Shown piece by piece: positions 1-9,563 of a stretch of 58,369 bases of DNA. A program made the position numbers and the translations under genes. Origin of the DNA: Burkholderiaceae bacterium (GTDB taxonomy: Bacteria; Pseudomonadota; Gammaproteobacteria; Burkholderiales; Burkholderiaceae); assembly GCA_947462685.1 (NCBI GenBank), contig CANHPL010000010.1, positions 1 to 58,369 of the forward strand, given 5' to 3'. Every line of letters begins with the position of its first letter. Position 1 is the first letter of the stretch. The notes under the pieces were generated by a model. The model did no database searches. It saw only the letters and a program-made list of their open reading frames with translations, and was not told the DNA's origin.

Positions 1-62
1 ATAACTATCAACCTGCAGCACCGAGAATATTCTTTGCAACTTTGAAGTACAACTTTGATTGA
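1..62 (+). CDS. C-terminal end of an outer-membrane (TonB-dependent receptor-like) protein, partial
   Basis: The third forward frame is open from the window edge to a TGA at 60-62 and encodes 19 residues ending ATLKYNFD. A last strand with alternating hydrophobic residues and a terminal aromatic (Y-N-F) is typical of outer-membrane beta barrels, above all TonB-dependent receptors, where this strand is the BAM recognition signal. The trailing Asp after Phe is slightly unusual. A strong hairpin terminator follows at 76-107, as expected after the last gene of a unit. The rest of the gene is outside the window, so family assignment beyond beta-barrel is inference. Confidence 0.5.
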   Translation, partial: NYQPAAPRIFFATLKYNFD

Positions 63-75
63 TAAAAATAGGAGC

Positions 76-107
76 AAAAAATAACCGCCTAAAGGCGGTT
101 ATTTTTT
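76..107. terminator. bidirectional rho-independent terminator
   Basis: A perfect inverted repeat with arms AAAAAATAACCGCC and GGCGGTTATTTTTT around a TAAA loop. The GC core is flanked by an A-run on one side and a T-run on the other, so it can stop the receptor gene on the + strand and the small secreted-protein gene on the - strand. Confidence 0.9.
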
Positions 108-111
108 ATCA

Positions 112-432
112 TTAGCACGGTCGATAGGGATAAAGTTGGGGCGGCATCACCATTGGAGACTGCAGAATCACTTGGGGTTGAACCACATAAGGTTGCGGAG
201 CGTAATAAGTGCGTGGTTGCTCATAATAGGGTCGTGGAGGGGCGTAGTAAGGGCTAGGTATCGAGTTATAAGCAATGATACCTGGTGCACCATTGTTAGC
301 GCCATCAATAAAATAAGGCTTAGGACTAAAACCATGTTGATGATTCCAACCCCCACCATGACCCCAAGCAAAACTAAGTGAATTGGTACTAAAAGCAAGA
401 AGGCTGACAATACTAATAATGACTTTTCTCAT
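112..432 (-). CDS. small secreted Pro/Tyr-rich protein, unknown function
   Basis: A 106-residue protein with a clear Sec signal peptide (MRKV, then a hydrophobic stretch, likely cleavage after about residue 22). The mature part is low-complexity: a His/Gly/Trp patch (GHGGGWNHQHG, about residues 24-34) and then repeated Pro-Tyr units (PSPYYAPP, RPYYEQP, YYAPQPYV). No known domain is recognised. The start is supported by the purine-rich site AGGAGAAG just upstream. It stands alone between a terminator and panC, in the same direction as panC but 126 nt downstream of it. It could be a surface or periplasmic matrix protein, or bind metal through the His patch; nothing in the context decides this. 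Confidence 0.7.
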   Translation of the reverse strand: MRKVIISIVSLLAFSTNSLSFAWGHGGGWNHQHGFSPKPYFIDGANNGAPGIIAYNSIPSPYYAPPRPYYEQPRTYYAPQPYVVQPQVILQSPMVMPPQLYPYRPC

Positions 433-558
433 GACTCTTCTCCTGAAAGGAATGACTGCATGAGCTAATAACGTCTATAGGGTGGGACTTCGTTGACACT
501 TCTAATAAATATATTTGTTCTGTGAGGTTGAATTCAAAAGCAATTGAAATATAGAAAC

Positions 559-2229
<1,671 letters not shown>

Positions 2230-2237
<8 letters not shown>

Positions 2238-2418
2238 TGGAGTAGACGTAAGGTTTTTGTCGAATTCTTGCAAGTTTATTTCGCTTTTGTTCATCAAGGC
2301 TAATTGGTTTTTTATCCCACAAAAGAGCGCGACCTTCTAGTTGCCCTTTTTCGATTTCAGGATTTTTACTCTTCAGTTCATTCAAAAACAATGTGATTGT
2401 TGATTGATAGTGCGCCAT
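2230..2418 (-). CDS. DUF3460 family protein
   Basis: A 62-residue protein resembling DUF3460, a short family of betaproteobacteria: an N-terminal MAHYQSTITLFLNELK helix, a central GQLEGRALLWDKKP and a basic C-terminus. Its molecular role is unknown to me. It has no signal peptide or membrane segment, so it should be cytoplasmic. It overlaps the start of scpA and precedes scpA and panC, which is a familiar order in Burkholderiales. No strong ribosome-binding site is visible before the start. Confidence 0.85.
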
Positions 2419-2492
2419 AGCCTAGTTTCTTCAGTAGTGGTTAAGAGACATTTTGCTCAATTTTATGCATTATTCATGAATTTTTATGTATT

Positions 2493-4202
2493 TTAACTTG
2501 CCGCAGGAGTTGTCGACTTATTTGCATCAATAAGAAGATCAATCAGGGCCTGATCCACACGGCTCATCAGATGTTGATAGGGTTGAATGATATTCTTCTC
2601 CGTTAAGCTTTGATGAACGCTGGACCAATTTAATGACTCAATGTTCAGGAAAGCCTCAACATTTTTAGCCAGTTCAGGTAAAACAGGCTTGAGATAGATG
2701 GTCAATACCCTAAACGCCTCTAAAGTAATACTGCACACGTCCTGCAAACGCTTGAAATTCTCTGGGGTTTCATCAGTTTTTAATAATTTAGCAAGTTCCC
2801 ATGGCTTATTGGTATCAACAAAAATATTAACTTGATCGGCCAATTCCATGATTGTGCGTTGCGCTTTACCAAACTCCCTTTGTTCATAGAGATTTGCAAG
2901 CTCGGAACTAGCATTTTTCAGAAGAGTAATCAGAGGATGATTGAGAGATTCTGGAGTAATGACCCCCCCAAAGAGTTTGACTAAAAAACCAGAACTGCGG
3001 CTTGCAATATTGATGTATTTACCTAATAAGTCACTATTGACGCGAGCTATGAAATCTTGAAGATTTAAGTCTAAATCCTCCAGGGAGGCATTTAGCTTAG
3101 CTGCAAAGTAATACCTCAACCACTCAGGATTTAGTCCGGAGTCCATGAAACTTTTAGCGGTAATAAAGGTGCCGCGTGACTTACTCATTTTTTCGCCATC
3201 GACCGTTAAAAACCCATGCGCAAAGACATTTGTTGGCGTACGGTAGTTGGAGAAATGAAGAGTTGCTGGCCAAAAAAGAGTATGGAAATATAAAATATCC
3301 TTGCCAATAAAATGATAGAGCTCAGTGTTCGAATCTGGGCGAACCCATTCATCAAAGTTTAGACCTTGGCGCTCGCAGAGGGCTTTAAAACTGGCGAAAT
3401 AGCCAATCGGAGCATCTAGCCAAACATAAAAGTATTTACCCGGAGCGTCCGGAATCTGAAAACCAAAATAAGGTTCATCTCGAGAAATATCCCAATTACT
3501 TAATTGACTCTGACCAGGCTCACCCACCCATTCTTTCATTTTGTTGCGCGCTTCAGGTTGCAGTGGCGTTTTAACTTGCGTCCAGTCCCTTAAAAAAGTC
3601 TCACATCTTGGATCAGATAATTTGAAAAAATAGTGTTCAGAAACTTTTTTAATTGGCGTGGCACCGCTGACAACAGAATAAGGATTGATTAAATCCGTCG
3701 GTGAATAAGTTGCCCCACATTTTTCACAAGAGTCACCGTATTGATCTTTTGATCGACATTTGGGGCATTCACCTTTAATAAAGCGGTCTGGTAGAAACAT
3801 CCCTTTGATGGGATCATAGGCTTGTTCTATCGATTTTTTCTCAATTAAATCAGCGCTCCGCAAGCTTTTGTAGATCTCTTCAGACAATATTTGATTTTCT
3901 GGGGAGTTAGTTGATCCGTAATGATCAAAAGAAATCAAAAAGTCATCAAAATCCTTCTTATGTTCGTGCCATACTCTATCTATTAGCTCTTGAGGAGATA
4001 TGTTTTCCGCCTGGGCACGCAACATAATTGGTGTTCCATGTGTATCATCAGCACCGATGAAGTAAATTTCATGATTTTGCATGCGTAAAAAGCGCACCCA
4101 AATATCAGTTTGAATGTATTCCACTAAATGTCCAATATGAATTTGACCATTGGCATAAGGTAGAGCAGAAGTGACTAAAATTCTTTTATGATTTAATTTC
4201 AT
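2493..4202 (-). CDS. metG: methionyl-tRNA synthetase (short form)
   Basis: Charges tRNA(Met) with methionine. The class I signature HIGH is at residues 22-25 and KMSKS at about 338-342. A zinc-binding knuckle with CPKC and CEKC lies near residues 144-160, as in the MetG1 type. The anticodon-binding helical domain fills the C-terminal third. At 569 residues it is about 100 shorter than long-form MetG of many proteobacteria: the C-terminal EMAP-type tRNA-binding/dimerisation domain is absent, and only 74 nt separate its stop from the next gene, so the domain is not hidden behind a nearby frameshift. It should be a monomeric enzyme. Divergent from apbC; a GAGG site supports the start. Confidence 0.97.
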   Translation of the reverse strand: MKLNHKRILVTSALPYANGQIHIGHLVEYIQTDIWVRFLRMQNHEIYFIGADDTHGTPIMLRAQAENISPQELIDRVWHEHKKDFDDFLISFDHYGSTNSPENQILSEEIYKSLRSADLIEKKSIEQAYDPIKGMFLPDRFIKGECPKCRSKDQYGDSCEKCGATYSPTDLINPYSVVSGATPIKKVSEHYFFKLSDPRCETFLRDWTQVKTPLQPEARNKMKEWVGEPGQSQLSNWDISRDEPYFGFQIPDAPGKYFYVWLDAPIGYFASFKALCERQGLNFDEWVRPDSNTELYHFIGKDILYFHTLFWPATLHFSNYRTPTNVFAHGFLTVDGEKMSKSRGTFITAKSFMDSGLNPEWLRYYFAAKLNASLEDLDLNLQDFIARVNSDLLGKYINIASRSSGFLVKLFGGVITPESLNHPLITLLKNASSELANLYEQREFGKAQRTIMELADQVNIFVDTNKPWELAKLLKTDETPENFKRLQDVCSITLEAFRVLTIYLKPVLPELAKNVEAFLNIESLNWSSVHQSLTEKNIIQPYQHLMSRVDQALIDLLIDANKSTTPAAS

Positions 4203-4273
4203 ACCTCAATTTTAGTATCCCATTAAAGTAATGGGTAATTTAGTGAAAATTTGGCCAATTTAAGGAGAAGATT

Positions 4274-5362
4274 TTGCAGCTTTCCAACGAACAAGTAATG
4301 GAAGTTTTAAAGGGTGTTATCGATCCCAATACTAAAAAAGATTTGGTTAGTTCCAAAGCGATTAAAAACATCAAGGTAGATGGCGACGAGGTTCTGTTTG
4401 ATGTTGTATTAGGTTATCCATCCAAAAGTCAGTTTGATCTCATTCGTAAGGCTTGTATAGGTGCTGTTCGTGAATTATCTGGCGTAAAAAATGTGAGCGT
4501 GAATGTCTCGATGGAAATCGTTTCACACGCGGTACAACGTGGCGTCAAACTTTTACCTGAAGTAAAAAATATTATTGCTATTGCCAGCGGCAAAGGCGGT
4601 GTCGGAAAGTCTACTACAGCTGCTAATCTCGCCCTAGCTTTATCCGCTGAAGGCGCAAGAGTGGGCATTTTAGATGCCGATATTTATGGCCCAAGCATGC
4701 CAATGATGTTGGGCATCTCAGGAAGACCTGACTCTTATGCAGAAAATTCGATTGAGCCAATGCAAGGTCATGGTTTACAGGTTAGTTCGATAGGTTTTTT
4801 AATTGAAGAGGATAGTCCAATGGTTTGGCGAGGACCTATGGTTACTTCCGCATTGGAGCAATTGTTGCGACAAACTAACTGGCAACAATTAGATTATTTA
4901 ATTGTTGATATGCCACCTGGTACAGGTGATATTCAATTAACATTGTCACAAAAGGTCCCAGTAACAGGTGCCGTGATCGTTACAACTCCGCAAGATATTG
5001 CATTATTAGACGCTAGAAAAGGTCTCAAAATGTTCGAAAAGGTTGGAATTCCAATTTTAGGCATTGTGGAAAATATGAGCACTTATATCTGCCCAAGTTG
5101 TGGGCATACGGAGCATATTTTCGGTACCGGTGGTGGCGAAAAAATGTGTAAGGACTATCAAGTACCATTTTTAGGCAGTCTGCCACTGAATTTATCCATT
5201 CGTGAGCAATCAGATGCAGGACGTCCGCCAGTTGTAGCCGAACCAGATAGTGCGATTAGTGCGAGTTATAAAGCCATTGCAAGACAAGTGGCCATTCAGA
5301 TTGCAAATATGTCGAAAGATATGACAAGTAAGTTCCCAAGTATTGTGGTGCAAAACACCTAA
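4274..5362 (+). CDS. apbC: Mrp/ApbC family iron-sulfur carrier ATPase
   Basis: A P-loop ATPase thought to bind and transfer [4Fe-4S] clusters to target enzymes. It has an N-terminal MIP18/DUF59 domain (about 1-90), the deviant Walker A SGKGGVGKST at about 105-114, Walker B around LIVDMPPGTGD, and the cluster-binding CPSC motif (TYICPSCGH) in the C-terminal third. Length 362 is normal. The start is a TTG; a good TAAGGAG site 7 nt upstream supports it. The stop overlaps the next ATG by one base (TAATG), tying it to the formate dehydrogenase accessory genes. This suggests it may supply Fe-S clusters to that very cluster-rich complex, although Mrp is a general factor too. Confidence 0.95.
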   Translation: MQLSNEQVMEVLKGVIDPNTKKDLVSSKAIKNIKVDGDEVLFDVVLGYPSKSQFDLIRKACIGAVRELSGVKNVSVNVSMEIVSHAVQRGVKLLPEVKNIIAIASGKGGVGKSTTAANLALALSAEGARVGILDADIYGPSMPMMLGISGRPDSYAENSIEPMQGHGLQVSSIGFLIEEDSPMVWRGPMVTSALEQLLRQTNWQQLDYLIVDMPPGTGDIQLTLSQKVPVTGAVIVTTPQDIALLDARKGLKMFEKVGIPILGIVENMSTYICPSCGHTEHIFGTGGGEKMCKDYQVPFLGSLPLNLSIREQSDAGRPPVVAEPDSAISASYKAIARQVAIQIANMSKDMTSKFPSIVVQNT

Positions 5363-5901
5363 TGGGAATCCAGCTTGCCGTCGTGATGCGACATCAACCG
5401 ATAGAAAATCCATGGATTACTCATCAGTGGATTTTGGAAGAGGTGAGTGTTGATCTAGGGCAATTTACCGCATTCACTATTCAAGAAGCTTTTTCTCTTG
5501 ACCGGATTCGTGCATACCGATTATCAGACAATCTTCAAGGTAGTCGATGGCTTTTTACAGGATTTGATCTTGATGTATACGTCGATGAGGCAGAAGGTTA
5601 TTTTTTAAATACCAGTAGTGAAAAACCGTGCTGGTTTGTCATGTGGCGTATAGAGGAAATACCTTCACTTGAAGAAGCAATTGCAGTTCCCCATCGGGTG
5701 ATGTTAAGTTACAACGAAGCAGCCAGGCTTCTTGATGGTGGAGAGCAAGTGGATCAAGTTTCGCTTGACCTACTTATCTTAGAGTCACTGCAGCAATTTG
5801 TTGCAGAAAATTACAGACCAGAAGTGAAAAAACGACATCGACCTGAATCATTTAAAGGGGCAGATCGCGGCGTAGACCGAAAGGCGTCAAGAAATGAGTA
5901 A
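5362..5901 (+). CDS. DUF3305 domain protein of the formate dehydrogenase locus
   Basis: A 179-residue soluble protein beginning MGIQLAVVMRHQPIENPW, matching the DUF3305 pattern, a family found beside formate dehydrogenase genes of proteobacteria. No cysteine cluster, signal peptide or membrane segment is present. The C-terminal 25 residues are very basic (KKRHRPESFKGADRG) and look disordered. It overlaps apbC by one base and the next gene by 8 nt, so it is part of one coupled operon. A role in formate dehydrogenase maturation or expression is inferred only from this context; the biochemical activity is unknown. Confidence 0.85.
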   Translation: MGIQLAVVMRHQPIENPWITHQWILEEVSVDLGQFTAFTIQEAFSLDRIRAYRLSDNLQGSRWLFTGFDLDVYVDEAEGYFLNTSSEKPCWFVMWRIEEIPSLEEAIAVPHRVMLSYNEAARLLDGGEQVDQVSLDLLILESLQQFVAENYRPEVKKRHRPESFKGADRGVDRKASRNE

Positions 5902-6478
5902 TTTTTTCAAACGCTGGTCAGATTTAAAACAATCACAGTCACAGCCTATATCTTCGGAAATACCAAGTGAAGTGCAGACTGAGGCCAAAGAAGCTTTAAG
6001 TCCTTTAGTCCCTGAACAACAGCATGCCAATGGTTTTGAGGAACCATCCATATCAGAGAGTGTTGGGCCCACGTTGGATGACGTGGCGAAACTGCACAAG
6101 GATTCCGATTTCTCAATATTTGTGAATGCTGATGTGGGGGATGATGTGCATCATGCCGCCATGAAAAAACTGTTTACTGATCCGCATTACAACATTATGG
6201 ATGGCTTGGATATTTACATTGACGATTATTCAAAAGAAGACCCATTACCAGCAGGAATGTTGGAAAAAATGGCACAAACTTCCATGTTAGGCTTACTTAA
6301 CAAGGTAGAAGAAAAATTTTCAGATGTTGTTTTAACCGAAAATCAACCCAATCTTGATGTGAATGAAGAAACTCCAAAAGTTACTCATGAAGTAACGCAG
6401 GATATTTCGCAGCAGACCCAAGATGATCAAATAACGATGACTAAAGGAATATCTGATGACTCGGACACTCATCTGTAA
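5894..6478 (+). CDS. DUF3306 domain protein of the formate dehydrogenase locus
   Basis: A 194-residue protein opening with MSNFFKRWSDLKQ, the typical DUF3306 start, followed by an acidic Gln/Ser/Glu-rich linker and a conserved central part (FVNADVGDDVHHAAMKKLFTDPHYNIMDGLDIYIDDY, cited here as the region at about residues 76-112). The last 70 residues are Thr/Gln/Glu-rich and probably disordered. DUF3305 and DUF3306 genes occur as a pair in such loci. It overlaps DUF3305 by 8 nt and the following Fe-S gene by 23 nt. Function unknown; a scaffold or chaperone role in assembly of the dehydrogenase is a guess from context. Confidence 0.85.
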   Translation: MSNFFKRWSDLKQSQSQPISSEIPSEVQTEAKEALSPLVPEQQHANGFEEPSISESVGPTLDDVAKLHKDSDFSIFVNADVGDDVHHAAMKKLFTDPHYNIMDGLDIYIDDYSKEDPLPAGMLEKMAQTSMLGLLNKVEEKFSDVVLTENQPNLDVNEETPKVTHEVTQDISQQTQDDQITMTKGISDDSDTHL

Positions 6479-8567
6479 CTGTAATCACACGATGCCTCTG
6501 GAGGATGCTTTTTTTAAAAAGTATTTGGAAGGTCACGAAAAAATTTATGACGGTTTATGCCGGCAGGAAATTGGTGCATTTATCAAAGAGCTTGCTGGTG
6601 ATGAAACCATTGTGGTAGCTTGTACGCAGGAGCGGGAACTTTTTCATGCCATTAGTACTCAAGCAGAAAAACCCTTAGTTGCACCGATTCAGTTTATCAA
6701 TATTCGTGAGACAGCTGGTTGGGGTCGGGATGGTCAAAAGGCGCAACCGAAAATAGCCACGCTACTTGAATTAGCCAAATTGCCCCCGCCAGAGCCATTA
6801 CCAACGGTTAGTTACGATAGTACCCGAGGTCGGATATGCATTATTGGGCCAGGTAAAACAGCGTTTGCTTTGGCGCAAGAACTGGCGCAGGATTTAGCAG
6901 TAACCGTCATTGTAAATGATCGTGCAATATTACCAATTCAAAAAAATTACCTGATTATCAATGCAAATGTCCAAGAAGTATCTGGTTTTTTGGGCAAATT
7001 TAAAGTTTCCTGGCAGTCCTCTAATCCTATTCAGTTAGATCTATGTACACGATGTGGAGCGTGTATTGATGCTTGCCCAGAAGGGGCAATTGATGAAAGT
7101 TTTCAAATTGACATGCAGTCGTGTCAATCACATCAAGAATGTGAGAAAGCTTGTGGAGCCATTGGTGCGATTCAGTTTCAGAAAAAAGATGCTCTTGTGG
7201 AAGATGAGTTTGATGTGATTGTTGATTTGCACGCTGAGCCTTGCATGCAAATACCAGAGCCACCCAAAGGATACTTTTTTACCGGTGAAGACCCACTCCA
7301 GCAAGTTCAAGTGATATCTAAGGTATTCAATTCGATTGGCGAATTTGAAAAGCCCCGTTTTTTTGCTTACCAAGAAAAAATTTGTGCCCATGGACGTAAT
7401 GGGCAAGTTGGTTGTAACGCTTGTATAGAGATTTGTTCTACACAGGCAATTACCTCCATCTTTGAGGCTGGTAAAGGTCGAGTTAATGTTAATCCGCACT
7501 TATGTATGGGCTGTGGGGCTTGTGCTACCGCTTGCCCATCGGGGGCAATGACCTATGCAAATCCAACTTTGCCATATATGGGTACAAAAATAAAAACCAT
7601 CGTTGATACATTTAGTCAGGCGATGACGTCTAGTACAGGAGCCACGGTGCTTTTCCATTCAGGAGTTGAAGGTGGAGAGCAGTGGATCAATGCTTTGGGA
7701 AGGGCTGCAAGAATACATCCCAAAAAAATCAAAGGCTTGCCCGCGCACGTCCTCCCATTTTCCTTACATCATATTGCTTCTACTGGCATCGACTTGTGGC
7801 TCGGTATGTTAACTCATGGTGTTGCAGAAATAGCGATTTTAGCTAGCGGTGAGGAATCACCACAATATATTGACTTATTAAAACAACAAATAAAGATCAC
7901 TTCAGAAATCTTGCTTGGTTTGGGGTATCAAGAAAGAGTTCATCTGATTGAGATGAGTACCATTAAAAAACCAGAGCACCTTGAAGATCTGGTGTATTTG
8001 GATGAATCACTATTCGGTCTTGAGGCTAAAGAAAGCTTAGTACCAATAGCTAGCTTTGCGTTTGCAAAAGAAAAACGCGCCACTTTAGAGATGTCTTTAG
8101 AGCATTTACTAGAGCATGCCCCTCTTGCCCTTGGTAAAGATGAAGCTATACCACTCAGCTCAGCCTCTTGTATTGGTGGTCTTGCCATCAATCAAGATAC
8201 TTGTACACTTTGTATGTCGTGCGTTAGTGCGTGCCCTGAGGGCGCTTTACTCGATCATTTAGAGATTCCGCAATTAGGCTTTATCGAAAAAAATTGTGTG
8301 CAGTGTGGCTTGTGTCAAATCACTTGCCCGGAGAGCGCTCTGACCTTACAGCCCAGATTGAAAAACATTGAGCAACGCAAAACACGTGTTACCTTAAATG
8401 AAACAAAGCCTTTTCATTGCATTAAATGCGCCAAACCTTTTGCTACAGAAAAAATGATGGAAACCATGTTGACCAAAATTGGTGCGCATCCAGCATTTTC
8501 TGGAGAAGCACAAAAGCGATTAAAAATGTGTAGCGATTGCCGTGTCATTGACATGATGCAATCTTAA
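6456..8567 (+). CDS. large multi-[4Fe-4S] ferredoxin-like protein of the formate dehydrogenase locus
   Basis: A 703-residue cytoplasmic protein with many cysteine motifs: CTRCGACIDACP near residue 195, a variant C-x5-C-x3-C run just after, CNACIEIC and CMGCGACATACP near 325 and 355, CTLCMSCVSACP and CVQCGLCQITCP near 585 and 620. The last 60 residues hold two CxxC pairs (CIKC, CSDC) that look like a zinc or structural site. The N-terminus carries CNCNHT, reminiscent of HdrA-like proteins, and a Rossmann-like stretch (RICIIGPGKTAFALA). It probably carries electrons or helps mature the formate dehydrogenase. The ATG at 6456 has GGA 8 nt upstream and overlaps the DUF3306 gene. Partner and electron acceptor are not shown by sequence. 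Confidence 0.88.
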   Translation: MTRTLICNCNHTMPLEDAFFKKYLEGHEKIYDGLCRQEIGAFIKELAGDETIVVACTQERELFHAISTQAEKPLVAPIQFINIRETAGWGRDGQKAQPKIATLLELAKLPPPEPLPTVSYDSTRGRICIIGPGKTAFALAQELAQDLAVTVIVNDRAILPIQKNYLIINANVQEVSGFLGKFKVSWQSSNPIQLDLCTRCGACIDACPEGAIDESFQIDMQSCQSHQECEKACGAIGAIQFQKKDALVEDEFDVIVDLHAEPCMQIPEPPKGYFFTGEDPLQQVQVISKVFNSIGEFEKPRFFAYQEKICAHGRNGQVGCNACIEICSTQAITSIFEAGKGRVNVNPHLCMGCGACATACPSGAMTYANPTLPYMGTKIKTIVDTFSQAMTSSTGATVLFHSGVEGGEQWINALGRAARIHPKKIKGLPAHVLPFSLHHIASTGIDLWLGMLTHGVAEIAILASGEESPQYIDLLKQQIKITSEILLGLGYQERVHLIEMSTIKKPEHLEDLVYLDESLFGLEAKESLVPIASFAFAKEKRATLEMSLEHLLEHAPLALGKDEAIPLSSASCIGGLAINQDTCTLCMSCVSACPEGALLDHLEIPQLGFIEKNCVQCGLCQITCPESALTLQPRLKNIEQRKTRVTLNETKPFHCIKCAKPFATEKMMETMLTKIGAHPAFSGEAQKRLKMCSDCRVIDMMQS

Positions 8568-8586
8568 AAATAAGCCAAAAAATTTT

Positions 8587-9231
8587 ATGACAGAAAATCA
8601 TCCACAAACATCTCTCGATTTAGATACGAATTTATCCCCTGAAGATTTGGCGAGAGCAGATTTATATGGTTTACTTGCCTTATTGTTCTACGAAGCACCC
8701 GCTACAGAGCTTTTGGAAAAAATTGCACAATTTGGTCAAGATGCAGAAGTAGGGCAACAAGATGAATCATCATTACTGCATGGCCCATGGCAAGATTTGG
8801 TAGAGATGGCAAAAGATTCAAGGGCACAGGACTGGCAAGAGGAATATGAAAACGCGTTTATTGGTGTTGGAAAACAAGAAATTTTCTTATACGGATCCTA
8901 TTATCTAACTGGTTTTTTAAATGAAAAACCCCTAGCAGCGTTACGTGCGGATTTGCAAAAATTAGATTTACAAGCTTCCTCAGATATTACTGAAACAGAA
9001 GACCACATTGCCTGCCTGTGTGAAGTCATGAGGTATTTAATTGCCGGAGAAGATTTGGGGGTGTGTAATCTTACCCAGCAAAAAATATTTTTTGATCAAC
9101 ATATTCGTACTTGGTCAAGCGAGTTATTTGAAACTCTTCAAAATCATCCCAATCTCAAGTATTACGGGCTAGTCGGTGCATTGGCAGGGACCTTCTTTGC
9201 AATCGAAGGACAGGCTTTTGACATGCTTTAG
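8587..9231 (+). CDS. TorD/DmsD family molybdoenzyme chaperone
   Basis: A 214-residue all-helical cytoplasmic protein with the TorD-family pattern: an N-terminal ARADLYGLLALLFYEAP helix, a central EYENAFIGVGKQEIFLYGSYYLTGF segment, and a late EDHIACLCEVMRYLI helix with FFDQHIRTW. Family members bind the Tat signal peptide and help insert the molybdenum cofactor before export. It lies directly between the Fe-S gene and the two Tat-signal genes, so the catalytic subunit FdhA (and perhaps the 67-residue Tat protein) is the likely client. Gene symbols differ between species, so none is given. Confidence 0.9.
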   Translation: MTENHPQTSLDLDTNLSPEDLARADLYGLLALLFYEAPATELLEKIAQFGQDAEVGQQDESSLLHGPWQDLVEMAKDSRAQDWQEEYENAFIGVGKQEIFLYGSYYLTGFLNEKPLAALRADLQKLDLQASSDITETEDHIACLCEVMRYLIAGEDLGVCNLTQQKIFFDQHIRTWSSELFETLQNHPNLKYYGLVGALAGTFFAIEGQAFDML

Positions 9232-9333
9232 GGTAATCACTAGTAATAAAATCTCTTTTTGTGTCAAATTTGAAGCATAATTAACTATATGAAAAGGCTT
9301 ACATATATTCAATAAGTTAAAGGGTTTTTAAAA

Positions 9334-9537
9334 ATGACAAAATCTACAACTAAACAACTTAATCGTAGGCATTTTTTCGCAGGTGCCGCTGCAATCGCCG
9401 GCACGGCAGTCGTCCTGTCTAAAACAGCTCCAGGTGTCAAAGTTATAGCTCAGGTTGAGGAAGTGCTGACGCCGGAAAAAAAGGGCTATCAGCTCACTGA
9501 ACATATTAAAAAGTATTACAAAACGACATTAGTTTAA
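9334..9537 (+). CDS. small Tat-signal protein of formate dehydrogenase loci
   Basis: A 67-residue protein that is mostly a twin-arginine signal: NRRHFFAGAAAIAGTAVVLS at residues 11-30, followed by a short tail with KKGYQLTEHIKKYYKTTLV. Small proteins of this type are often placed right before the catalytic subunit in betaproteobacterial formate dehydrogenase loci. Without the signal only about 35 residues remain, so it could be a small exported subunit, an anchored peptide, or a decoy or partner for the TorD-type chaperone. AAAGGG lies about 12 nt upstream of the ATG. The 102-nt gap before it may contain an internal promoter, since most neighbours overlap, but no convincing boxes were found. 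Confidence 0.85.
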   Translation: MTKSTTKQLNRRHFFAGAAAIAGTAVVLSKTAPGVKVIAQVEEVLTPEKKGYQLTEHIKKYYKTTLV

Positions 9538-9563
9538 GCATTCCCTTTTAAGGAACATTTCCT

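Noticed and set aside
3315..3345. tRNA-like GTTCGAATC string
   Set aside because: It lies within metG coding sequence, and no acceptor or anticodon arms can be formed around it.
7128..7499. Antisense 123-codon frame in the Fe-S gene
   Set aside because: Shadow of the conserved cysteine motif region; composition not protein-like.
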